DNA from: Desulfobacula sp.
Lineage (GTDB): Bacteria > Desulfobacterota > Desulfobacteria > Desulfobacterales > Desulfobacteraceae
NCBI GenBank assembly: GCA_029940235.1
Contig: JAOZRI010000069.1
Location: 1 to 9,980, forward strand
DNA length: 9,980 bases
Direction: 5' to 3'
The notes under the pieces were generated by a model that was given only the letters and a program-made list of their open reading frames with translations, searched no databases and had not been told where the DNA came from. A program made the position numbers and the translations under genes. Positions within the stretch are counted from its first letter, which is position 1. The number at the start of each line of letters is the position of its first letter. Positions 1-5,225 of the stretch are shown in pieces.

Positions 1-844
1 GCAGGGCATCTTCTATTGAGTATCCTCCTTCAAGAACAGCAATATCAGGTTTAAGCAGACGTGTGAGTTCAGCATATCCCTGGGCTGAAAAATTCATATT
101 GGTCAAAGGATCAGTATAGTGGTTATCCTGCCCTGCTGAGTTTACAATAAGATCTGGTTTGAATTCATCAAGAATAGGTAATACACAATTGTTAATAACA
201 TAGAGATAGCCTTCTGTAGAAGTACCTGGAGGCAGTGGTATGTTCAAGTTTGAACCCTTTGCATTGGGTCCTCCAAGTTCATTGGGAAAACCTGAGCCTG
301 GATACATGGTCCTTCCGTCCTGGTGCAGGGAGATAAACAGGATATCTGGATCATGCCAGAAGATATCATTGGAGCCGTCACCGTGATGGCAGTCTGTATC
401 AATGACAGCTATTCTCTTTTTATTAAATTGTGATCTTATATACTCCACCATGATGGCTTCCATATTTATGTGGCAAAAACCTCTGCCGCCATGGGAAACT
501 CTCATTGCATGGTGCCCGGGCGGTCTAACCAGTGCAAAACCTGTTGTTACTTCTTTATTTAAAACTGCGTTGGCAATGGCCTTGGCACCTCCTGCACTGA
601 TGAGATGTGATTCAGTAGTAACGGTTTTTTCATCGGGAACACAAAAGTGTGCCCGTCTGATATCATGGTCAGTTACAAGTTCAGGTTTATATTCAATAAT
701 TCCATCAATATCAAAAATACCCTCTTCTGTAACCTGATCCTGGGTATATAAAAGCCTCTCTTCTCTTTCAGGATGGGTGGGATCAATTGCCCAGTCAAAT
801 GCGGGGAAGAATACAAGACCTGTTTTGTTGACTGCTTTTAACAT
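1..844 (-). CDS. Histone deacetylase-family amidohydrolase, C-terminus cut by window edge
   Basis: This is an open frame of 281 codons with no stop before the left edge, so the C-terminus lies outside the window. The fold is that of the zinc-dependent HDAC / acetoin-utilisation / acetylpolyamine amidohydrolase superfamily. Visible signatures are RPPGHH (general-base His pair at residues 111-112), GFCHIN (122-127), DTDCHHGDG with zinc ligands D151 and H153, AGQDNH with third ligand D240, and LEGGYS with the transition-state Tyr at 275. All key catalytic residues are present, so it should be an active deacylase or amidohydrolase. There is no signal peptide, so it is probably cytoplasmic. The ATG at 844 follows a GAGGT ribosome site and lies 15 bp after the stop of the HyuA-type gene, which makes the two an operon. 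The substrate is unknown; bacterial members act on acetylated polyamines, acyl-lysines and other amides, and the neighbours argue for a small-molecule amide. Confidence 0.9.
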   Translation of the reverse strand, partial: MLKAVNKTGLVFFPAFDWAIDPTHPEREERLLYTQDQVTEEGIFDIDGIIEYKPELVTDHDIRRAHFCVPDEKTVTTESHLISAGGAKAIANAVLNKEVTTGFALVRPPGHHAMRVSHGGRGFCHINMEAIMVEYIRSQFNKKRIAVIDTDCHHGDGSNDIFWHDPDILFISLHQDGRTMYPGSGFPNELGGPNAKGSNLNIPLPPGTSTEGYLYVINNCVLPILDEFKPDLIVNSAGQDNHYTDPLTNMNFSAQGYAELTRLLKPDIAVLEGGYSIEDAL

Positions 845-859
845 TATTACCTCATTAAA

Positions 860-2533
860 TTATTGTATGACCTTTTCAAAACCTTTTATCAAACCTGGTT
901 TAATCTGCATTTTTGTCCTGAATATTTTACCCCTTGGAGAAAAATTGCGTACAATATTAAACTGCTGAAATTCAACCACTTCCACTTCATCAAGATTCTC
1001 TTCACTGGCACCGGAATTCATAGCTTTCTCTTTTAACAGTGTGTGGGCAGTTTCAATTAATTCATCTTCACCAAATGTTTTGGAAATAGGTTCGGCAAAG
1101 TCTTCTTCATGGGCGGTTACAACACCCTGTTCTGTATCTGCATTTAAAGTGACTTCACAGGTAGTTCTGGCAAGGGCAGCACCAATGGCATTTGCCACGG
1201 ATGATTCAGGTACAGCAATGGTTTCAATATTATAGAGTTCTTCTATTTTGTTTGCAAAATATCTGGCAGGCCCCCCAAGCAATAAGATCTTTTTGGGATC
1301 TATTTTATACCCTTCAAGAAATTCATGGACTGTATATACAGGTTTTGAGTTGATTTGCTTCATCATTTTAAATGTTTTCTTTAAAATAATGGAGCAGCAT
1401 TGTTTGAATATTTTATCAGCTGCCTCAGTATCTGTCACACCAAGTTCGCCTGCAAGTGTGTGAATGCCTTGTTGCGCGCTGTCATGATCCCCTTCATCCA
1501 TTAATCCCAGCACAATCAGGGCATCTGTAGGAGTTGGTTCAGGTCCTCCAAAAGCCATGGCAGCTCCTTTACGCTGGGGACCAATGACAATTTTTTTGTC
1601 TTTTATCCTGACAACAGAATCACCGCCAATGCCCTTTGAGTCTGTTCTAAGGGATCTTATAAGGCTCTTATATTGACCGCGTTTGATCCCGACAGGTTCA
1701 AGCAGAGGTGCTTTATCAACAAGAAAAGCAATATCAGTGGTTGTGCCGCCAATATCAAGAACAATGGCATCCTGGTTTTCAGGAGCATAGGGGATGGCCC
1801 CCATAATACTTGCAGCAGGCCCTGATAATACAGTCTGTCCTGGAAAATCCATTGAAGCCTCAAGGGACATGGTGCCGCCATCAGCTTTAAGTATCTGAAT
1901 AGGTACTTTAAGCCCCTTCTCTTCAAGGGAAAGTTTTACAGCCTTAAAAAATGATTTATGAAGTGAAAATACAGCAGCATTTAAATGGGTAGTTGCAATT
2001 CTTCTGGGGAAATTCAGGTTTCCTGAAACATGATGACCCAGGAAAATTTTTTTAAAATACCTGTTTAAAACTCTTTTAATAAGTATTTCATGGCTGGGAT
2101 TTCTAACACTGAATTTACTGACAACACCAACATATTCAATGCCGGCCTTTTCCATTTTTTTTGCAATATCTTCAATTTCCATCTCATTGACCCGGGCTTT
2201 CTGGCTTCCACGATGGTTGATGGAACCTGCCACACAATAGTAGTGATCTCCGGTTTTAAAGGCTTTTGGATCAATCCCGGGACCGGCAGATACAATCATT
2301 CCTACAGGGTTCATATTCTGCTGAACAATTGCATTGGTTGTCAATGTAGTTGAAATGACAACCCGTTTAATATCGTCTGGATCAACATCATCCAATAGTT
2401 TGGTAAAGCCTGAGAGGATTGTGTTGAAAAGATCTTCAGAATCTGTGGGAACCTTTACTTTTTTTTCAAGACCATTGCGGCTTAATAAAACAGCATCTGT
2501 GTGTGTACCGCCGACATCTATTCCTATTATCAT
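860..2533 (-). CDS. Hydantoinase/oxoprolinase family protein (HyuA-type ATPase subunit)
   Basis: The protein has 557 residues from the chosen start. It belongs to the HyuA / oxoprolinase-N family, whose ATP-grasping actin-like fold powers hydrolysis of cyclic amides (hydantoins, 5-oxoproline) or, in acetone carboxylase-type members, carboxylation. Visible motifs are the N-terminal phosphate loop IGIDVGGTHTD (residues 3-13), a VLSGPAASIMGA segment near the middle, a second phosphate loop DIGGTTTD at residue 260, and an adenosine-type LLLGGPAR motif near residue 420. The frame opens 30 bp earlier at a GTG (2563), but the ATG at 2533 has an AGAGGT ribosome site directly upstream and begins exactly at the conserved MIIGIDVGG, so it is preferred. 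Family enzymes usually work with a HyuB-type partner; none is seen here, though one could lie beyond the left edge. The downstream HDAC-like gene is co-transcribed. The exact substrate cannot be assigned. Confidence 0.9.
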   Translation of the reverse strand: MIIGIDVGGTHTDAVLLSRNGLEKKVKVPTDSEDLFNTILSGFTKLLDDVDPDDIKRVVISTTLTTNAIVQQNMNPVGMIVSAGPGIDPKAFKTGDHYYCVAGSINHRGSQKARVNEMEIEDIAKKMEKAGIEYVGVVSKFSVRNPSHEILIKRVLNRYFKKIFLGHHVSGNLNFPRRIATTHLNAAVFSLHKSFFKAVKLSLEEKGLKVPIQILKADGGTMSLEASMDFPGQTVLSGPAASIMGAIPYAPENQDAIVLDIGGTTTDIAFLVDKAPLLEPVGIKRGQYKSLIRSLRTDSKGIGGDSVVRIKDKKIVIGPQRKGAAMAFGGPEPTPTDALIVLGLMDEGDHDSAQQGIHTLAGELGVTDTEAADKIFKQCCSIILKKTFKMMKQINSKPVYTVHEFLEGYKIDPKKILLLGGPARYFANKIEELYNIETIAVPESSVANAIGAALARTTCEVTLNADTEQGVVTAHEEDFAEPISKTFGEDELIETAHTLLKEKAMNSGASEENLDEVEVVEFQQFNIVRNFSPRGKIFRTKMQIKPGLIKGFEKVIQ

Positions 2534-2555
2534 TGCTACCTCTGTCTCTTTTATA

Positions 2556-2587
2556 TGAAACACTCTGCAAACTAATCAGGTGTTTCA
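2556..2587 (-). repeat. 8-bp inverted repeat in the leader of the HyuA-type gene
   Basis: TGAAACAC (2556-2563) is mirrored perfectly by GTGTTTCA (2580-2587), with a 16-bp spacer. It ends 22 bp before the preferred ATG at 2533. It could form a leader hairpin in the mRNA or be a two-half-site operator. There is no run of T after it, so it is not a terminator. Confidence 0.45.
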
Positions 2588-2608
2588 CTCTTTGTTGTGG
2601 GCAGACTC

Positions 2609-2621
2609 TGGTGACAGACCA
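2609..2621. promoter_or_regulatory. Candidate operator, TGGT-N5-ACCA palindrome (site 1)
   Basis: The sequence TGGTGACAGACCA is a perfect 4+5+4 palindrome. A near-copy in inverted orientation lies at 2724-2736: read on the opposite strand, TGGTCTGTCACC matches TGGTCTGTTACC at 11 of 12 positions. TGGT/ACCA half-sites resemble those bound by FadR-subfamily GntR regulators, although those usually have a shorter spacer. No regulator gene is in the window. Confidence 0.4.
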
Positions 2622-2675
2622 ACTCTTCCCATGGCAGTTATTACAACTAATAAAAAGTGCTTCTTTGCCGCAAAA

Positions 2676-2702
2676 GCTTGTCAGAAAACCTGCGGCTTGT
2701 CA
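2676..2702. repeat. GCTTGTCA direct repeat
   Basis: GCTTGTCA occurs at 2676-2683 and again at 2695-2702, 19 bp start to start. It interleaves with an inverted repeat GCCGCA (2667-2672) / TGCGGC (2691-2696). On the minus strand the second copy contains a perfect TTGACA -35-like hexamer. It could be a tandem activator site or chance; the function is not determined. Confidence 0.3.
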
Positions 2703-2723
2703 ATTAAATTTTATCTTCTGTCG

Positions 2724-2736
2724 TGGTCTGTTACCT
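2724..2736. promoter_or_regulatory. Candidate operator, TGGT-N5-ACC (site 2)
   Basis: TGGTCTGTTACCT is the inverted near-copy of site 1 at 2609-2621. The two site centres (2615 and 2730) are 115 bp apart, very close to 11 helical turns at 10.5 bp per turn, so a protein bound at both could lie on one DNA face and form a loop. It sits just upstream of the possible plus-strand -35 element. Confidence 0.4.
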
Positions 2737-2745
2737 GCTTTTAAC

Positions 2746-2774
2746 TTGAATTATCACAATATTTAATTTATTAA
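2746..2774 (+). promoter_or_regulatory. Possible sigma70 promoter of the crotonase-asparaginase unit
   Basis: TTGAAT (2746-2751) and TATTAA (2769-2774) are separated by 17 bp, each matching the consensus hexamer at four positions. Transcription would start near 2781, giving a leader of about 46 bases. The region is very AT-rich, so chance matches are likely; this is a weak call. Confidence 0.3.
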
Positions 2775-2777
2775 ATA
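2760..2777. repeat. 18-bp AT-only palindrome over the possible -10
   Basis: TATTTAAT and ATTAAATA are perfect 8-bp arms around a central TT. The palindrome covers the proposed -10 element of the plus-strand unit, so a bound protein could block RNA polymerase. Being pure A/T in an AT-rich spacer, it could also arise by chance. Confidence 0.35.
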
Positions 2778-2826
2778 ATAACACTGTTTACTTTTACAAA
2801 TATATCGGTTTTTAAGGAGTTAAATT

Positions 2827-3549
2827 ATGGCAATAATTGAGTGGGAAAAAAATGAATCCGTGGCTGTTATTAATATGTGCAATGGAGCGAATGATCAAAA
2901 CCTTGAGTTTGCAACACTGATGCTTCAATGCTTTGATGAAATAATGGAAGATAAAGAGATTGATGCATTAGTTCTGACCTCCACCGATAAAAAATTTTTT
3001 TCCCAGGGAATTGATTTAAAGTGGATGATGCAGAAAATGAGTGATAAGGATTTTGACAGCATCAAATCATTTATGTATGCAATGAATACAATTTTTAAAA
3101 GGATACTGCTTATGCCGTTTCCAGTTATTGCTGCCATTAACGGACATGCTTTTGGCAATGGTGCCATGCTTGCATGCACATGTGATTTCCGATTCATGAC
3201 AAAAGATAAGGGATTTTTCTGCTTCCCGGAAGTAGATGTTAATATACCTTTTCTTCCAGGAATGATTGCGTTTGTCAGAAAAGCTATTCCTGAATATAAA
3301 TTTAATGAGATGATTCTGTCTGGTAAACGTGTGGTTGCCCAGGAACTTGAAGAGAGCCATGTGATTGTAAAAGCCTGTGACAACAAGGAACAGCTTGATA
3401 AAGATACCCTGGTATTTGCCAGAACTTTTGCCAAAAAACGACCGATTTTTGGTGAATTGAAAAAAAGGATGCACAAAGATATTATCAAAGTTATGGAAAC
3501 CGAAGATGTAAAACAGATTGATTCCCTGAATCTGTTTATCCAGGATTGA
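2827..3549 (+). CDS. Enoyl-CoA hydratase/isomerase family protein, isomerase-like
   Basis: The protein has 240 residues, slightly shorter than typical crotonase-fold enzymes (about 260). The two oxyanion-hole segments are visible: FFSQGIDL (residues 57-64) and INGHAFGNGAMLA (104-116). Aligned by eye to rat crotonase, the first catalytic Glu (GGGCE) is replaced by Met at residue 114, while the second is kept as E135 in FPEVDVNIPF. One retained acid is what one expects of a delta3-delta2 enoyl-CoA isomerase rather than a hydratase, so isomerisation of an unsaturated acyl-CoA in the cytoplasm is the best guess, not proven. The ATG at 2827 follows AAGGAG at 7 bp. A short asparaginase gene starts 20 bp after its stop, suggesting co-transcription, and the HyuA-type gene diverges upstream. 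Confidence 0.85.
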   Translation: MAIIEWEKNESVAVINMCNGANDQNLEFATLMLQCFDEIMEDKEIDALVLTSTDKKFFSQGIDLKWMMQKMSDKDFDSIKSFMYAMNTIFKRILLMPFPVIAAINGHAFGNGAMLACTCDFRFMTKDKGFFCFPEVDVNIPFLPGMIAFVRKAIPEYKFNEMILSGKRVVAQELEESHVIVKACDNKEQLDKDTLVFARTFAKKRPIFGELKKRMHKDIIKVMETEDVKQIDSLNLFIQD

Positions 3550-3569
3550 TATAAAAGGAAAATAGCGCT

Positions 3570-4073
3570 ATGAAGATCACAATCATTACCACTGGCGGGA
3601 CAATTGATAAAATATATTTTGACAGGATGAGTGACTATGAAGTTGGGGATTCTCTGGTTACAGCACTTCTTGAAGAGGCTAATGTTACTGCTGATTACAA
3701 AGTTCTCTCCATTTTAAAAAAAGATAGTCTGGATTTAACAAATTCAGATCGCACTCTGATTCGTGATACAATCCAAAAAGATAATACATCACATTTTGTC
3801 ATTACTCATGGTACAGATACAATGCATTTGACGGCAGGTATGTTAAGAGGTATTTCAGGTAAGGTCATAGTGCTGACAGGGGCCATGCAGCCTGCAAGAT
3901 CAAGATCAACAGATGCTATTTTTAATATAGGCTCTGCTCTTACAGCTGTGCAGCTTTTAAAACCTGGAGTGTATATTGCCATGAATGGACGTATCTTTCA
4001 CGCGGGCAGATGTCACAAAAATCGAAAACAGAATTGTTTTGAAGAGATCAAAGATATGGACAGCACTCCATAG
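3570..4073 (+). CDS. Short single-domain asparaginase-family protein
   Basis: The protein has 167 residues, about half of a classical L-asparaginase (roughly 330), covering only the N-terminal catalytic domain. Visible residues are TTGGTID with the nucleophile-position Thr at 11, HGTDTM (residues 80-85) supplying the second Thr-Asp pair (T82, D83), TGAMQPARSRSTDA (103-115), and the lysine of the triad at K150 in HKNRKQN. The C-terminal domain, which carries the intersubunit active-site part of classical enzymes, is missing. Similar short 'asparaginase domain' proteins are known in proteobacteria, so this is a family form rather than a truncation; the downstream coaD runs in the opposite direction and no frameshifted continuation is seen. 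Activity on asparagine is unproven. The start has a moderate AAAGGA site 8-9 bp upstream, and the gene follows the crotonase-fold gene by 20 bp. Confidence 0.85.
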   Translation: MKITIITTGGTIDKIYFDRMSDYEVGDSLVTALLEEANVTADYKVLSILKKDSLDLTNSDRTLIRDTIQKDNTSHFVITHGTDTMHLTAGMLRGISGKVIVLTGAMQPARSRSTDAIFNIGSALTAVQLLKPGVYIAMNGRIFHAGRCHKNRKQNCFEEIKDMDSTP

Positions 4074-4075
4074 AG

Positions 4076-4100
4076 TGATCTGCCCGATTCTGGGTAGTCA
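4076..4100. terminator. Weak hairpin between convergent genes
   Basis: CTGCCC (4080-4085) can pair with GGGTAG (4092-4097) around a six-base loop, with one G-U pair. TGA/TCA can extend the stem past a bulged T. It lies between the stops of the asparaginase (plus) and coaD (minus) genes. A following T-run is short on either strand, so any terminator activity would be weak. Confidence 0.3.
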
Positions 4101-4595
4101 TTTAATCTTTGTATATTTTTCCATGAGTTTGATTTTAACAGGTTCAGGCACCATGTCACTGATGTCCCCGCCAAATTGTGCTGCTTCTTTGATAATTGAT
4201 GAGCTTGTAAAAATCCATCGAAGCCCGGTCATTAAAAATACTGACTGCACTTCTTTGTTAAGTTTCCTGTTCATCAATGCCATCTGGAATTCACTTTCAA
4301 AATCGGAGATAGCTCTCATCCCTCTTATAATGGCTGCGGCATTTTTCATTTTGGCATAATCCACAAGCAGTCCGCCAAAAAAATCTACCTCAATGGTTCT
4401 TCTCCCGTTAAAGCTTTGTTTTGCCATTTCAACTCGTTCTTCCACCGTGAATAAAGCTTTTTTAGAGGGGTTATGCAATACTGCAATAATAACCCTGTCA
4501 AAAATATTCAGGGCTCGCTCTATAATATCTATATGGCCATTGGTTAAAGGATCAAAAGATCCTGGGTAGATTGCAACTGTTTCTTTGTGTGCCAT
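4098..4595 (-). CDS. coaD: Pantetheine-phosphate adenylyltransferase
   Basis: This enzyme transfers AMP from ATP to 4'-phosphopantetheine, giving dephospho-CoA in the penultimate step of coenzyme A synthesis; it is cytoplasmic and normally hexameric. The 165 residues match the usual family length (about 160). Diagnostic motifs are YPGSFDPLTNGH (residues 10-21) with the nucleotidyltransferase T/HxGH element, RGMRAISDFESE (91-102), and the ATP-binding FTSSSIIKE (129-137). It starts 3 bp after the rsmD stop, with an AAAAAGG ribosome site 7 bp before the ATG; rsmD-coaD is a common bacterial gene pair. It is the last gene of the minus-strand unit and converges with the asparaginase gene. Confidence 0.97.
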   Translation of the reverse strand: MAHKETVAIYPGSFDPLTNGHIDIIERALNIFDRVIIAVLHNPSKKALFTVEERVEMAKQSFNGRRTIEVDFFGGLLVDYAKMKNAAAIIRGMRAISDFESEFQMALMNRKLNKEVQSVFLMTGLRWIFTSSSIIKEAAQFGGDISDMVPEPVKIKLMEKYTKIK

Positions 4596-4598
4596 TGA

Positions 4599-5225
4599 TC
4601 AGCCTTTTTGTTTGTTTATGAAAGAGCCAATTGGAGCTCTACAGCTCTTTTTTTTGTTTATGGGTAAATATCCTTCAAAACTGCCTGCAACAGTTAAAAA
4701 TGAAATAATTGTTTTTGAATATTTTTTTTGTCTGTAAATGTCAAGGCCTGTATCTTGAATATCAAGTTTTTCTTTATAAAATTGTTCAGTGATAATGGTG
4801 CTGTTTTTTTTCAGATTTTTGAAAAATTGATCTTTTTTAAAGAGATGTTCAATTAATTTGTTTCCATAGGGTGGATCCAGGAAAATAAAATCAAAGACTT
4901 GATCATAAAGATTTTTTGGAATGCCTTGTTTGATGATATCACAACAGAAAACTTGGGATTTGTAACCAAAATCGCAAAGTTGCAGGTTCTTATGAATAGT
5001 GTCGCAGGACAGATCCATAAAAGTGGCATGTCCGGCTCCCCGGCTTAATGCTTCTATACCAAGAGCTCCTGTTCCCGCAAAAAGATCAAGCACCCTTGCA
5101 TTTTTTATTTGCGACCCAAGAATATTAAACACAGCCTCTTTAACACGATCTGCTGTGGGACGGATTTTAGATCCATGAATTTTGACAAGTTTTCTGCCTT
5201 TACAATCTCCGCTTATTACTCTCAT
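4599..5225 (-). CDS. rsmD: 16S rRNA (guanine-966-N2)-methyltransferase
   Basis: RsmD is an S-adenosylmethionine-dependent enzyme that methylates G966 of 16S rRNA during 30S assembly. Visible motifs are the N-terminal MRVISG and the RPTADRVKEAVFNIL block (residues 22-36), the SAM-binding LDLFAGTGALGIEAL (46-60), and the catalytic DPPY (117-120). The frame extends six codons upstream to 5243, but the ATG at 5225 gives the family's standard N-terminus and overlaps the stop of the preceding regulator as ATGA, implying translational coupling; it gives 208 residues. The core seems to end near ISFL (about residue 177). The last 30 or so residues are a lysine-rich, low-complexity-like tail carrying an A8 run and a 42-bp repeat structure, which looks like a lineage-specific addition. 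Confidence 0.95.
   Translation of the reverse strand: MRVISGDCKGRKLVKIHGSKIRPTADRVKEAVFNILGSQIKNARVLDLFAGTGALGIEALSRGAGHATFMDLSCDTIHKNLQLCDFGYKSQVFCCDIIKQGIPKNLYDQVFDFIFLDPPYGNKLIEHLFKKDQFFKNLKKNSTIITEQFYKEKLDIQDTGLDIYRQKKYSKTIISFLTVAGSFEGYLPINKKKSCRAPIGSFINKQKG
4611..4662. repeat. 10-bp direct repeats flanking a hairpin in the rsmD 3' end
   Basis: TTTGTTTATG occurs at 4611-4620 and at 4653-4662, exactly 42 bp apart (14 codons, in frame with rsmD; the protein shows INK twice). Between them, AAAGAGC (4621-4627) is mirrored by GCTCTTT (4644-4650). The pattern resembles a short tandem duplication or a tiny insertion with target repeats, and it encodes most of the unusual RsmD tail. Confidence 0.5.
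4634..4655 (+). terminator. Terminator-like hairpin on the plus strand inside rsmD
   Basis: GAGCT (4634-4638), a four-base loop and AGCTC (4643-4647) are followed at once by eight T residues (4648-4655). The layout is that of an intrinsic terminator reading left to right, though the stem is short. It would stop plus-strand read-through from the asparaginase unit after it had crossed coaD antisense. Confidence 0.35.

Larger units (their letters stand above)
2534..2826. promoter_or_regulatory. Divergent intergenic control region
   Basis: This 293-bp spacer lies between the start codons of the HyuA-type gene (minus) and the crotonase-fold gene (plus), so it must hold the promoters of both units. 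No convincing coding frame crosses it. It is unusually rich in short symmetric elements, listed separately: two TGGT-N5-ACC sites, a GCTTGTCA direct repeat with a GCCGCA/TGCGGC inverted repeat, an 18-bp AT palindrome, and an 8-bp hairpin in the minus-strand leader. The crotonase gene has a strong ribosome site, AAGGAG, 7 bp before its ATG. A well-formed minus-strand promoter was not found: a TTGACA occurs near 2698-2703, but no good -10 follows at the usual distance. Confidence 0.75.

Noticed and set aside
402..737. Plus-strand frame of 111 residues
   Set aside because: It lies opposite the HDAC-family gene, whose catalytic motifs are continuous across the same region.
2696..2703. Perfect minus-strand TTGACA as the -35 of the HyuA-type gene promoter
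   Set aside because: No acceptable -10 hexamer follows at 16-18 bp on the minus strand.
2925..3488. Minus-strand frames of 187 and 135 residues opposite the crotonase-fold gene
   Set aside because: No recognisable domain or ribosome site; the plus-strand frame has clear family motifs and a strong ribosome site.
3985..4359. A 124-residue plus-strand frame overlapping the asparaginase end, starting with a stretch (ADVTKIENR) that resembles the asparaginase lysine motif, hinting at a frameshift
   Set aside because: The asparaginase's own frame already gives a good family ending (GRIF...HKNRKQNCFEE), and the rest of the alternative frame is antisense to the well-conserved coaD.
4663..4725. RsmD tail segment TVAGSFEGYLPINK looks like the CoaD N-terminus TVAIYPGSFDPLTNGH, suggesting a duplicated coaD start fused to rsmD
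   Set aside because: The match needs gaps and the DNA shares only short patches, so chance is a better explanation.
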